A stretch of DNA of 64,000 nt from Tupaia tana (GCA_026018925.1 JAKSZU010000006.1:129037592-129101591); one strand, 5' to 3'; counted from the stretch's first letter, positions 46,420 through 58,000 are shown. Numbers and translations are program-made. Notes: generated by a model not told the origin, from the letters alone.

Positions 46420-46531
46420 ATTGTTTAGTTAAATATCAAGTTTTCTCTATTCATTTGATGCTAGATAAAGAAACTAGACTAAGGACTTAATAACATAATG
46501 TTTATAGCAAAATAAGACTTACTCGATTTTT

Positions 46532-46788
46532 TAATTTTGAGTTTTTTTTTCCATAGGGCATGTGCACTTGTGGGAGAGATACAGAGGCAGTGACAGGGAA
46601 GGTGAGAAATCACCCCCCCCCCCAAGGGGGATGGTCATGCCACAGCCTCTTCTCCATTTTCCTCTCAGGATTTTGGGTATGTGCATACAGGTGCTTGGCC
46701 TAATATTCAAGCTGCTGGATCCGGGACTCCAACCATGGTCGGCCATGTGGGAGTCTATCACTTTAGCCACCACACCACTACTGGCCCC
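46532..46788 (-). mobile_element. Type A SINE with C-run expansion
   Basis: Minus-strand copy with a 12-nt C-run at 46612-46623 in the hairpin region; head ends ggcccc. Confidence 0.9.
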
Positions 46789-46960
46789 AATTTTCTTTTT
46801 TAAAATGCAAAATAGAAAAGATCCAGCAGAAAAGACAACTTACTACCACAGCAGACAGTTAAATGCACACATGTGTCCACCAAGAGCATCTCAAAGAAAT
46901 AAATTCCCGGTAAGTGGTCAATGGCACAGGCATTCTCCTCTTGTAATGAAAAGTTATGGG

Positions 46961-47196
46961 AAGACTGGCTCTGTAGCTTAGTGGCTAAGGAGGCTAGATC
47001 CCACATGACTGACCAAGGTTCAGTCTAGGTCCCAGTTGCTTGAAAATCATGACAGACGTGTGTATATATGCCCTAAATTCCAACAGGATGGAGAAAAGGA
47101 GGAGAAGGGATTGCATAGTGACTATGCTCCACTGGAGTGTGCTTTCTCTGTTTCTCTGACAAGTGCTCATGCCCCTTGGAAATGAAAAAAAAATAA
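46961..47196 (+). mobile_element. Type C/old type A SINE
   Basis: 'ctggctctgtagcttagtggctaagg' head, box B-like 'ggttcagtcta', 'ggaggagaagggattgc' body and 'catgccccttgg' end. Confidence 0.75.
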
Positions 47197-47203
47197 CATC
47201 TCT

Positions 47204-47390
47204 GGGGCTGGCAGGTGGCATGGTGGTTAAGAGTGCTAGAATCCCACATGGCCAACTGTGGTTTGAGTCCTGGACCTGGCAGCTTGCTTTCTCACTCTCT
47301 TTCTCTCTTTTTCTCTCACTCTGTCCCTCTCTGGTCAAATTAAAATAAATTAATAAATAAAGTTAAATAAAATAATTCTTAAAACAAACA
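47204..47390 (+). mobile_element. Type B SINE
   Basis: Plus-strand short-type copy; box B-like 'ggtttgagtcc', 'gcttgctttctcactctc', 'ctctctggtcaaattaaaat' and AT-rich tail. Confidence 0.9.
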
Positions 47391-47489
47391 AATAAATAAA
47401 ATAAAATCTCACGATGGCCCTAAACTCTAAACCTAAAATTATAGATAATAATGAGCTATATATTTTGTAAAGAATTATTTTGTGTTATC

Positions 47490-47643
47490 TTTATTGTTAT
47501 TATTATTATTATTTAATTTTACCAGAGAGAGACAGAGAGAGGGAGAGGGAAAGTGAGAAAGCAAGCTGCCAGGTCTGGGATGCTAACCACGCTCAGCTAT
47601 GTGGGAGTCCAGCGCCTTAACCACCATGCCACCTGCTGGCCTC
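47490..47643 (-). mobile_element. Type B SINE
   Basis: Minus-strand short-type copy with ATT-repeat tail, GA-rich block and head ending 'cacctgctggcc'. Confidence 0.88.
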
Positions 47644-47986
47644 CAGTTTGGATATATTTTTATTTTAGCCTTACAACCAGGTTTTACTCACTGGCAATGA
47701 TTCTTTCTTTCTTCTGACCCATCTCAAATGACTGTTTCTTTGATCTTGTACTGAACTGAACTAATCATATCTGCACCTGCCCTGAGTGAAGAAATAGTTG
47801 TCTGGGATCAGTGCTGTGGTGCAGTAATCAGGAATCATCTGAGAAGGGCAGTGTCCAGTAGCTATCAGAAGACAGAGGATATTAGAATCAGAAAAGATTC
47901 CTCTCACATTTTATTGCTAAGAGAGGGTGATATGTCAGTGATTCTGACTTTTTACGTTGGTTTTCTTGTGATCAGTATTAAAAGAG

Positions 47987-48218
47987 GGGACCAGAAGATG
48001 GTGTGATGGACTTCCACATGGCTGATGTAGTTGAAAGTGATTCAAGTCCCGGATCAATGACTTAAAACTCACACCAGGTGAGTGTGTGCCCAAAATACCA
48101 AGAGGAGAATGGAGGAGAAGGGTTTACAACATGGCTATCTCCCCTGGCAGTGTTTTCTTGCTTTCTTTTCTCTCTCTCTCCAGTGAGCACACATCCTATA
48201 GAAGAAAAAAAAAAAAAT
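47987..48218 (+). mobile_element. Type A SINE with rearranged head
   Basis: Plus-strand copy; part of the D-loop-like region is replaced ('gatggtgtgatggacttcc' then 'gatgtagttgaaagtgattcaagtcc'). A-run at 48204-48216. Confidence 0.85.
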
Positions 48219-48451
48219 CCCAAAACAAAACAAGACAATTTTAAAAGTTTACTTGGTAACTAAAGCGGTATCTGTTTTTCCAAGTAACATTCATTGTCTA
48301 ATCTAAATGAATTATCCTTAGGCTTTTCTTTCACTGTTTCAGATATTGTGAATCTATATTTTCTTATGTATTAATAAAACTAAGCAATTTTTCATATGAA
48401 TATTAACTACTCAACATTTCTTCTTTTGTGAAATGTCTCTTAAATTTAGCT

Positions 48452-48700
48452 TTTTTTGGGGAGAGGTTTTTGCTATAGGGTGTGTGTGCTTGCCAGAAAG
48501 ACAGAGACAGAGTGAAAGAGAGAAATCACCCCCCAGGAGGGATGGCCACCGCAATCCCTTCTCCTCCTTTCTCCTCTCGGGATCTTGGGCACACATGCAC
48601 ACACGCCCAGCATGAGTTTAAGCCACTGGGTCTGGGAATCAAACCACGGTCAACTACATGGGAGTCCAGTAACATAGCCATTACGCTAACTGCTGGTCCC
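48452..48700 (-). mobile_element. Type A SINE
   Basis: Minus-strand copy; 'gagaaatcacccccc' hairpin region present, head ends ggtccc at about 48700. Confidence 0.92.
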
Positions 48701-49198
48701 GAAATTTACCATTTTTATAGTGTATTATTTGCTCTTACATATTGCTTTATGGAAATTCTTTACATTTTCTGGGTATAAGGTTTCTTAGTCATGTATTCTG
48801 AAAATATCTTTTCTTTGTTGTTTATTTTTGATACTTTTTATGGTGACTTTTGGTAATTAGAAGTTCTTAATTTTAATGTATTTGAATATATTAATCCTTT
48901 CCTTTGTAGCTTGGGCTTTGTATGTCTTATTTAAAAAATCCTTCCCTTTCTGTTGTGTTCTTCAATGCTTTCATTGAAAGATTTAGGCTGACTCGCACAC
49001 ATAAGTGTCAATATTTGTAGAAGTGATTTGTTTGTGTGTGTGTATGTGTGTGTTGGTGAAAAGAAGAGTTTAAATTTTATTTATATTTTTATGGGTAAGA
49101 AAGTCTCCTACTTTTATTTGTGAATAGTTCATTCTTTCCATACTGAACAGGAATTCTACCTGTGGTGTATAATATATAGCCATTTATATGTGAATCGA

Positions 49199-49246
49199 TT
49201 GGGTTGTCATGAATGTCATGATGCATTTTTGCATAGAAAAACAGAA
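49199..49246. mobile_element. Second partial mariner-type miniature copy
   Basis: Starts TTGGGTTGTC and shares the 23-bp core around 'tgatgcatttttgcat' with the element at 29554-29625. The right inverted repeat is missing or eroded. Confidence 0.7.
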
Positions 49247-49980
49247 AATGATATCCTAATATTCATAGGCCTGCTCTATATTTTGTTCAACTGGACTCTT
49301 TTTCTGTACTAATACTATATTGTCTTAATTAAATCATACGCATAATAAGTTTTATTTTTAGAAAGGCTCTTTCTTCCTTTTCCTCTTTATCGTCTTTCAT
49401 CTTCTTCATAAATATTTTGGGTATTGACTTGCCTTTGGACTCTCAGTTATATTGCCATGAGATTGAATCAGTAATAAATAACCTCTCAACAAAAAAAAGT
49501 CCAAGACCTGATGGATTCACTTCTGAATTCTACAAACTTTTAAAGAAGAGTTAACCCCCATTCTACTAAATTATTTATAAAGATTCAAAAGGAAGGAAAC
49601 CTCAAAAATTCATTTTATAATGCTTCCATTGCCCTCATTCCTAAAACAGATAGACATGACAAAAAGGAAAACTACAGACCAATATCTCTGATGAATATGA
49701 TGCAAAAATTCTCAAAAATATACTTGCAAATTATGTGCGACAATATATTAAAAAGATTATTCATCATGACCAGGTAGGCTTTATGCCAGGGATGCAATGG
49801 TAGTTCAACAAACACAAGACCATAAAAATAATACACCATATTAACAGAAAGAAAGATAAAAACCATATGATCATTTCAATCAATGCAGAGAATACATTTG
49901 ATAAAATACAACATCCCTGCATGAGTAAGACTCTTAGCTAGATTCATGTAAAAGGGTCATTTTCCAACATAATAAAAGCT

Positions 49981-50366
49981 ATGCATGAAAAACCTATAGC
50001 TAACATTATACTGAGTGGGGAAAAGATAAAAGTTTTTCCACTAAAAACTGGTACTAGACAAGGCTGCTCACTTTCTCCACTCCTTTTCAATATAGTGCTG
50101 GAAATTGCTATCAGAAAAGAGAATAGAATAAAAGACATTAAAATAGGCAAAGAAGAGTTGAAAATATCTTTATTTGCAGATGACATGATGGTACACTTAG
50201 AAGATACAAAAATTTTCATGAAAAAAGTTCTCAAAGTAATAAATGAATACAGTAAAGTGTCAGGAAACAAAATCATCATCCAAAAATCTATAGCATTTGT
50301 ATACACAAACAACTACTTGAACAAGGTAGATCTGAAGAAAGAAATCCCTTTTACCATAGCCACAAA
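49981..50366 (+). pseudogene. L1 ORF2 reverse transcriptase fragment
   Basis: The longest open stretch of this L1 ORF2. It holds 'TGTRQGCSLSPLLFNIVLE', a conserved RT motif, and FADDMM, the catalytic YXDD-type motif, followed by 'INEYSKVSGNKI'. The frame continues past 50380 only by running into the SINE. Stops upstream show it is a broken copy. Confidence 0.9.
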
Positions 50367-50380
50367 ATGTACAAGATACC

Positions 50381-50640
50381 AGGACCAGCAGTTAGTGGAA
50401 TGGCTGTGTTGCTGGACTCCCATGTGGTCAACTGTAGTTCGAGGCCCGGACCCGGTGGCTTAAACTCATGCCGGGCGCGTGTGCGTACATGCCCAAGATC
50501 CCGAGAGGAGAATGGAGGAGAAGGGATTGCGGCGTGGCCATCCCCCCGGGGGCGTGATTTCTCGCTTTCTAGCTCTCTGTCTTTCTGGCAAGCGCACGTG
50601 CCCTATAGGAAAAATCTCTCAAAAAAAAAAAAAAAAAAAA
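50381..50640 (+). mobile_element. Type A SINE with perfect TSD
   Basis: Plus-strand copy in L1 ORF2 with perfect duplication atgtacaagatacc at 50367-50380 and 50641-50654. Confidence 0.96.
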
Positions 50641-51394
50641 ATGTACAAGATACCTAGGGATACTAGGGATACTGGGGATAAACCTAACTAAGAAAGTCAA
50701 AAACCTTTACAAAGAAAACGATAAAAGTATTTAAAAAATACATTGAAAATGACATAAAAAAGTGGAAGGATAGCCCATGCTCCTGGATTGGAAGAATTAA
50801 TGGCAATTCTCTAATCTATATATTTAATGCAATTCCAATCAAAATACCAGAGACATTCTTCACAGATCAAGAAAAAAATCATAGAATTTGTCTGGAATCA
50901 TAAAAGACCTTGTATTGCCGGAACAATCCTGTGCAAGAAGAGTGGAGTGGATGGCATTTTACTCCCTGACCCCAAAATATGCTAAAAAGCTGTGATAATC
51001 AAAACAACATGGTATTGCAACAAAAAAAGACAGGTGGACCAATGGATTAGAATAGAGACCTTGAAATAAACCCTATAACTTACAGTCAACTGGTTTTTTG
51101 ACAAAAGATACCAGTCAATCCAGTGGGAAAAGGAAAACCTCTTTAGTAAATGGTGCTAGAAAAACTGGGTGTCCATCCACAGAAAGATGAAACTGGATCC
51201 TCATCTTTCATCATTAACAAAACTCAACTCAAAATGGATTAAAAAGCTGAACCTAAGACTTCAAACTATAAAAATACTGGTGGAAAACACTGGGGAATAT
51301 CTGGGAGACACTGGAATAGGCAAAAACTTCTTAAATAAGACTCTCAAAGCACAGGCAATAACCCCCAAAACAGACAAGTGGATTATATCAGATT

Positions 51395-51492
51395 AAGATG
51401 TTTCTTGATTGAGTATTCTGGATGGAAAATCTCATTTTGTATGCTGTAATGATGTATACTGAATGAATGTAAATAAATAAATTTAAAAAAAT
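51395..51492 (+). mobile_element. Micro-insertion of an L1/HAL1 3' tail
   Basis: About 95 bp interrupt ORF2. 'cattttgtatgctgt' and 'tgaatgaatgtaaataaataaa' plus an A-run are shared with the end of the element at 53441-56036. A severely 5'-truncated retrotransposed copy. Confidence 0.75.
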
Positions 51493-52644
51493 ACAAAATA
51501 AGAATTTTCTGCATAGCAAAGGACACAGTAATTAGAGTGAATCAACAACCCTCAGATTGGGAGAATATTTTTGTAAACTATGCCTCACATAAGGGAATGA
51601 TAACCAGAATGCACAAGGAACACAAGTGATTTATCTGAAAAAAATAATCGACCCAATTAAAAGATGGGGAAATGAGTTGAACAAAATACTCACCAAGGAA
51701 GATATACGAACACCCAAAAAGCATATGAGGAAATGCTCAACATCCCTCATCACAAGGGAGAAGAAGATGAAAACTACAATGAGATACCACTTAACCCCTG
51801 TCAGAATAGCAAAAATTAAAAATACTAAAAATGGTTAAGTGTTGGTAAGGTTGTGGTAAAAGGAGAACTCTCCTAAACTGTTAGTGGTAATGTAAATTGG
51901 TCTGGACACTGTGGAAAACAATATGGAGATTCCTCAAAGATCTACAAATGGAATTACCATTTGATCCAACAATCTCACTTCTGGGTATCTACCCAAAGGA
52001 CAGGAGCATGCTCCATTGGAAAAGCACATGCACATCAATGTTTATTGTTGGCATTATTCATGATTGCTAAGATGTGGAACCAACCCAAACATCCACAAAC
52101 AGATAAAAGGATTGAAAAAGTGTGGCATATATACACTATGGAATAATATTCAGTCATTAAAAAAAGAAAAAAGAAGACCCTGGTATTTGATAGAAAGTGG
52201 TCGAATATGGAATATTTACTGCTGAGTGAATATTTATTGCTTTCTTTCAAGCCAGGCTATGAAAGAAAGATATTGTATGTATCCACTTAAAATATACTGA
52301 CTATCTGCACTCTGTGGTAGAGACTGAAATATTGGAGGACATAAAAGCAGTGAAAATAGTTATGGATTCTAACAACAGTGCAGAGGCAGGGAGAAGGGAA
52401 GAGTATAGGGAAGGAAATCAGGGAGAAAAAATAGAGATTCATGGCATTTGTGGGACACAGAAATGTTTTATTACCTGTTAATGGTAACATGTATAGTATT
52501 CTCAACTGGACTGGTCAGAGACATATTTCATATTGGGTAAATTCTCTTTATGAGCCAAGTGATGTATAGTGATTGAATGTTTAAAAAATAATAAGAATAA
52601 TATAAATGAAATAATATAAATAAATATTTTATGTATTCCCAATA

Positions 52645-52891
52645 TTTTAAAGAGACATTTTTGCTATAGGTCACGTGTGCTTGCCAGAGAGACAGAGAGA
52701 CAGAAAGTGAGAAATAACCCCCTGGGGGGATGGCCACACTGCAATCCCTTCTCCTTTCGTCTCCTCTCAGAATTTTTGGCATGCACGCACACTTGTCTGA
52801 CGTGAGTTTTAGGTCACAGGGTCTGAGACTCGTACCGCAGTTGACTATGTGTGAGTCCAGCAACGTAATCATTACTCCATCTGCTGGTCCC
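52645..52891 (-). mobile_element. Type A SINE
   Basis: Minus-strand copy between two L1 pieces; hairpin region present, head ends ggtccc at 52891. Confidence 0.92.
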
Positions 52892-52914
52892 TTCTCAATC
52901 CTTTGTTCTTGCAT

Positions 52915-53440
52915 GTGAGTTTTAGAAACAGCTTATTAAATTCCAAGAAAAGCCTTTTTGGCATTTCGGATGGAATTATATTGATATATTAATCCAGTTA
53001 TGGAGAGTGATGTATTTATTGAGTCCTTCTATCCATGAGCATAGTATAAATATTTTCACTTATTAATACACAGGTCTTGGGGCCAGCAAGTAGTGTGGTG
53101 GTTGGGGTGCTGGAGTCCCACATGGTCAACCACGGTTCATGTCCCAGACCTGGCAGCTTTAAACTCATGCTAGGTGTTTGTGCATGCATCCCCAAAATCC
53201 CAGGAGGAGAATAGAGGAGAAGAGATTATGGTGTGACCATCCCCCTAGCAGTGATTTCTTGCTTTCTCTATCTTTGTATCTCCAGCAAGAACATACACCC
53301 TATTGCAAAAAATCTCTCAAAAAAAAAAAAAAATGCATAGGTTTTAGTTTATTTTAAAACATATTCTTTTACTTTCTGTTTATATTTATTCTTGACAATC
53401 ACATATTTTTGGTTCTTATTTTTAAAAACTATATACTATT
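52915..53440 (-). mobile_element. L1 ORF2 fragment, antisense
   Basis: 'tgatatattaatccagttatggagagtgatg', 'gagtccttctatccatgagcatag' and 'ttattcttgacaatcaca' type wording is antisense ORF2. A SINE interrupts it at 53080-53333. Confidence 0.6.
53080..53333 (+). mobile_element. Type A SINE, older
   Basis: Plus-strand copy; 'acacaggtct' before and 'gcataggttt' after are an eroded target duplication. 'ccctattgcaaaaaatctctc' end and A-run. Confidence 0.9.
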
Positions 53441-53443
53441 CTG

Positions 53444-53754
53444 ACATGGATCCTGAACTTCAGCTGTGAACTAGTGCTTTCAGAGACTTAAAATGAAGTT
53501 TTTCTGCTGAGACTTCTTCTTCACTTATTTCTAGTGGGTAATATTACCTGTCTCTTTGTCTCCAGTTCTCTCTGTCTCTCTGTGTCTCCTTGAGCCTTTT
53601 TAATTTTTATTTTTTTTAAGGTAAAGTACTCTCTGGGATTTCAAGACCCTTTATTGTGTTAATAGGTGCCTCTCCCCTTCTGTTTAGGAAAGGCACAAAC
53701 CCCAGGCCCGCCTCCACATGGATCCTAAACTGCAGCTGTGAACTAGTGCTTTCA
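53444..53754 (+). repeat. Repeated 5' UTR module, 272-bp spacing
   Basis: Two 39-bp copies starting 'acatggatcct' and containing 'gctgtgaactagtgctttca' differ at about three positions. Could be remnants of a monomer-type L1 promoter. Confidence 0.8.
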
Positions 53755-54249
53755 TGCAGTGTGCAAGCGTGCCGCACGGTTTTCAATTTTTGCATTTTAA
53801 TATTAAAATCTATAGTTTTTTATTAACCTTTTTTTCTTATTATTTTATGTTTTCTTCTTTCCTTTTCTTTAATTCTTTTTATTTATTTATTTATTTATTT
53901 TTATCTTTACTCATTTGCTTCTCAGCCTCTGCTCACTAAGTGTCTAGACAGGTCCAAGTGAACAGAATCTATACATCTGAATACAGTTAGGGTCAGAATA
54001 TTCCTCTATTCTCACTGATTCTGATGCACAAAGAGTGAGAATGGAACAGAAGAGAGATTGCAGATTACGTCCTCCTGCACGTCTCTGAACACTCAGACTG
54101 AACTTCAAGAATTAGAAGAAATGCACCATCCATCTAATGACTAGAAATCACCACAGGGTCACAAGAAATATGAAAAAAAACAAAAACAAAAACAAGAAAA
54201 TACCTCTTCTCCAAGGAAAAACAATTTCTCTTCATTCTCAGACAGTCTG

Positions 54250-54834
54250 ATGAAATTCATGGAAATGTCTGATAAAGAATTTAGAATTTTCATGGTGACA
54301 AAGCTCACAGAGATCAAAGAGAAGAGAGACAATGAACTGCCCAAGAGGCAGGGGAAAGAAGCTGATGAGCTTCAGGAGTTGAGGAAATTCTTGCAAGATC
54401 TAAAAGAGGAAGTTCACACTTTAAAAAAGAATCAAATGGGCCTGTTAGAGATGAAGACTATAATACAGGAAGTCAAAATCTCCCTTGAAAGTATTCAAAG
54501 CAAACTAGATCACACTGAAAATCAAATTTCAGTTGTAGAAGATAGAATTACTGGCCTAGGAAAATCCACCACAAAGACTGAGAAAATTGTCCAAAAACAT
54601 GAGACTACTATACGAGAAATACTAGATACCATCAAACGTCCAAACATCCGGATAATTGGTATCCCAGAAGGGGAAGAGACCCATAAGGGCATTGACAGTC
54701 TATTCCATGAAATCCTGGGAGAAAACTTTCCAAACCTAGAGAGGCATTCAAAGATCCAATCCCAAGAAATACAAAGGACCCCAAATAGAATCAACCCAAG
54801 AAGATCTTCTCCGAGACACATTGAGCCAGATTGA
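54250..54834 (+). pseudogene. L1/HAL1 ORF1p (coiled coil and RRM part)
   Basis: A 194-residue open frame. Residues 1-110 are charged and heptad-rich (KLTEIKEKRD, ELQELRKFLQDLKEEV, LDHTENQISVVEDRI), the coiled coil that trimerises ORF1p. Residues about 135-190 hold RPNIRIIGIPEGEE and ENFPNLE...QEIQRTPNR...SSPRHI, the RRM region that binds RNA. It breaks after PRHI by a frameshift. The remaining C-terminal domain is readable in other frames to about 55145 (REKRQVTYKG at about 54871-54900). ATG 54250 is the first in frame. Not functional as is. Confidence 0.88.
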
Positions 54835-55145
54835 GCAAAACCACAGAAAAAGACAAGATACTAAGACTGGCAAGAGAGAAACGGCAAGTTACCTACAAAG
54901 GATATCCCATCAGGCTGACAGTGAATCTCTCATAGAAAACAATGAGAGTGAGGAAAGAATGGGAAAAATATATTCAAAGTGTTAAGGGAAAAGCAATTGC
55001 AACCACGGATACTATACCTGGCAAGATTATCCTTCATATGGAAAGAAAAGACAAGAACATTCTTAGATAAACAAAATCTGAAAGAATTAACCAACACTAG
55101 ACCAGATCTCCAAAAAATTCTTCAGGGAGTGCTATACCAGGAAAA

Positions 55146-56006
55146 TTAAATACAGTCACACAGAAATAAGACTTCAAAAACTAAGAAAATGGCCAACTTA
55201 ATCATGGGGACAAGTCTGGAGTTGAATTTTATATCCCAGAATTTAATTGGGAAAATTGAATCACAGTAAAAGATAAAGGACATGAGACTTAACTGGTGAA
55301 ATAGAATTTTATGACTTTTGACTAAAACATTGTTGATTTTTTTCTAGGCTTTGTTTTCCGATTTTAAGGATTTTTGTCTTGTCTTGAGCTGCTGATAGGT
55401 TCATGTACCTACTATTTGAACAGAATCCTAACCTGTTTTCTGGCTTTAAGTTTTAAGCATATTTCCTTAGCATTTCTTTGATTTATTAAAGTTAAATCTG
55501 CTTTTCTTGAAATTTAAAAATATAGTAAAAAATACATAATTAATGACCATAGTAAACTATACATAATTAATGACCATAGTAAACTATATAGCATCAGCTA
55601 GGTGCGACCTTATAGTATATTCATTCTACTCAGAGATTCATGCCTTAAGTTGGACATGTATTCATAGACATGTATATATCAGCAGACCTTGCTATTTAAA
55701 GTAGTTAGATCATTTAAGAAATTTTGTGAATCAATAAAATGTGAGGGGAAAAATAGGAATGGAAAACAACTGTGGACACCTGAGATAGTGTGGGAGAAGC
55801 GTGGGAAATGGCAGAGGGTGAGAAATAGGGGGAAAAAATATATATATATACACACACACACATGTATATATATGAAACTAGAAATGAAAAATTATTGACA
55901 GTAACATGTATGATTAAGCTACTATGCATCATCTTCTGGATGGGAAATTACATTTTGTATGCTGTGACAACACTCAGTGAATAAATGTAAATTAATTAAT
56001 TAAAAA
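55146..56006 (+). other. 3' region of the ORF1-only element
   Basis: AT-rich. Contains a 30-bp tandem repeat ('acataattaatgaccatagt' at 55532 and 55562) and a TA/CA microsatellite (55838-55872). The last 100 bp carry the tail shared with 51395-51492. Confidence 0.6.
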
Positions 56007-56300
56007 ATGAGAAAAAATAACAAAATTTAAAAAAACTATACTATTCTTTTTTTATAATAGATAAAACCTCCAGTACAATAAAATAGAAATCATTATAGGA
56101 CGTATCAATGACTCATTCCTGATTTTAAAGAATAATGCTTTTACTTATTAAAAGAAAATAAACTACATATGAAGCAAGCAACATTAATGGTTACATATGT
56201 GTTCTTAATGGACTTTGAACTTTGCTACCTTTTTAAAATTGGCCAATCTTTATAAACTTTGTCTATATTATAATCTCTTTAAATAACTTTTTTCTTTAAC

Positions 56301-56558
56301 GGGCCAGCAGGTAGCTTAGTGGTTAAGGTGCTGGACTCCCACATGGTAAACTTTGGTTTGTGTCCCAGACCTGGAGGCTTGAAACTCACTCCGGATTTGT
56401 CTGTATGTGTGTGCATGTTCAGAATCCTAAGAGAAGAGTAGAGAAGAAGGGATTGCAGCATGGCCATCCCCTCTGGGGGGCTGATTTCTTACTTTGTGTC
56501 TCTCTGTCTGTCAGTCTGGTAAACGGACACATCCTACAGCAAAAATCTCCAAAAATTA
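56301..56558 (+). mobile_element. Type A SINE
   Basis: Plus-strand copy with full head, hairpin region (near 56467-56481) and 'cctacagcaaaaatctcc' end. Confidence 0.92.
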
Positions 56559-57154
56559 AATTCTTTAGCTAATGAATGAATTATAAAATTTCTTCTCTTC
56601 TGATACAAATATTTAAGGACACACATTTTCTTACAATACTATTTTAGCTCTACTCCTCAAACTTTCATAGCTAGAATTGTTATTGTTTTTGATACTTAAT
56701 ATTGTCTAGTTTATTTTTTAAATTTTTGGTCCATGAGTTATGAAGTTATATTTAAAGTTTTCATCTAATTAATCTTTTAAAGCTATCTTTGTTATTAAAT
56801 TAATTGTAGTTTTAAAATAGAACATTCTCTCTAAAATATTGATCTTTGAAATGTTTTGCTTGCCATATTGTTAGCAAGCAGGCAAATGTTCATGTATCCT
56901 AGATAGATCTATTTGAAATAGTGGAATTTTTTTTAATATATTACCTCAATATTTATTCATTTCTTTTCTGATTGTTCAATTATTGAGGTAGGTCGATTAA
57001 TTTTCTAATATGGTGATAAATTTGGCATTTTTTCTTCTTTTGTGTATTTTGAAAATATGTTATTGAGTATATATTGATTTAGAAGTGTATCTTATTAAGG
57101 CTTCACATTTTTTACCAACAGGAAGTGACTTAAGAAAAGCATTCAGAGGTAAAG
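56559..57154. other. AT-rich DNA, no gene seen
   Basis: Non-coding; 56900-57120 may be decayed antisense L1 ('gttattgagtatatattgatt'). Confidence 0.4.
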
Positions 57155-57405
57155 CCAAGGCCTGTTGGTTTCACAAACTGGATCCCACATGGCCAACCAT
57201 ACAGTTAAAGTCCTAAACCTGGTGGCTTGAAAAGCACCCTGAGTGAATGTGCATGTGTGCCCAAAATCTACAAAAAAAGGGAGAAATGGGAAAAAAAAAA
57301 AAAAAAAAAGGGATTGCAGCATGACCATTCTTCATGGGGGGTGCTTTCTCACTTTTCCTCTCTCTAGAGAGCACATGTGCCCTCTAGCAAATTAAAAGAA
57401 AAAAT
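57155..57405 (+). mobile_element. Old type A SINE with internal A-run
   Basis: Plus-strand diverged copy; an expanded A-run (57291-57309) sits in the body, then 'gggattgcagcatgacc' and the CT-rich end. Confidence 0.75.
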
Positions 57406-57611
57406 ATAGAATTGTTAAGTGTTCTTCACAGATATATGCAAAAGGATTGTATATCACATTGCAATAAATTGAACAGAAGATAGAAAGGATCCCGAATCCC
57501 TCAGAATATATGAAAACAATTTCAAAGCAAAGAAGCTGGTGTGGCCAATTCATGGGTCATCACACAGAATTAACATTAAAGCATACTTTTATAGTTTAAT
57601 AGGCAGAGTTT

Positions 57612-57640
57612 TCTTTCTTTCTTTCTTTCTTTCTTTCTTT

Positions 57641-57688
<48 letters not shown>

Positions 57689-57689
57689 T
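57612..57689. repeat. TTTC microsatellite
   Basis: About 78 bp of TTTC units with one interruption near 57641. Confidence 0.95.
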
Positions 57690-57699
57690 AAATTCTATA

Positions 57700-58000
57700 T
57701 CATAGTGTCTTTGAATATGGCTTCCCTACCTTCTCCCCAACCTCTCATTCTGAAACTCTAAGGAGGCATATACCAGAACAATGTGCTCTGCTACCATAGA
57801 AGTTAACTTCCATCTTATAATTTTCATTTCTTTTATTCATTGCAGTACATTCTATGTAATCTTCAATTCTACCTTCTTGTTTATAAATTCCATTTCAACT
57901 TGTGTTTAATCTGCTATTTAACACATTCATTGAGTTCTTAACAAATTCATTGAATTTAGAACATTCTAAATTCTTAATATGTGTTCCAAATCCTTTTGAT
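57700..58000 (-). mobile_element. Probable antisense L1 fragment
   Basis: 'ttaatctgctatttaacacattcattgagttctta' type wording fits antisense L1 5'/ORF1-proximal text. Weak. Confidence 0.45.

Larger units (their letters stand above)
48220..49450 (-). mobile_element. L1 ORF2 C-terminal region, antisense
   Basis: 'caatttttcatatgaatatt', 'tggtaattagaagttcttaattttaatgt' and 'aatactatattgtcttaattaaatcatacg' match antisense L1 ORF2 text, old and decayed. A type A SINE and a mariner-type fragment lie inside. Confidence 0.65.
49451..52620 (+). mobile_element. L1 LINE, ORF2 RT to 3' UTR, sense
   Basis: A 5'-truncated L1: RT domain from about 49480, catalytic FADDMM at about 50176-50193, then the C-terminal region with 'KEDIRTPKKHMRKCSTSLI' (about 51692-51748) and a 3' UTR ending in an A-rich stretch near 52590-52620. 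Interrupted by a type A SINE (50381-50640) and a 95-bp micro-insertion (51395-51492). Early stops and frameshifts; inactive. Confidence 0.9.
53441..56036 (+). mobile_element. Candidate half-L1 (HAL1-type) element
   Basis: About 2.6 kb: a 5' UTR with a repeated 39-bp module (53444-53482, 53716-53754), an ORF1 (54250 to about 55145), about 0.9 kb of 3' sequence and an A-rich end at 56007-56036. No ORF2 endonuclease or RT sequence is found between ORF1 and the tail. HAL1 elements are known as ORF1-only L1 derivatives of about 2.5 kb mobilised by L1 ORF2p. The alternative is an ordinary L1 with ORF2 deleted. Confidence 0.65.

Noticed and set aside
57612-57689. TTTC array as a regulatory or CRISPR-like repeat
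   Set aside because: A simple tetranucleotide microsatellite without spacers.
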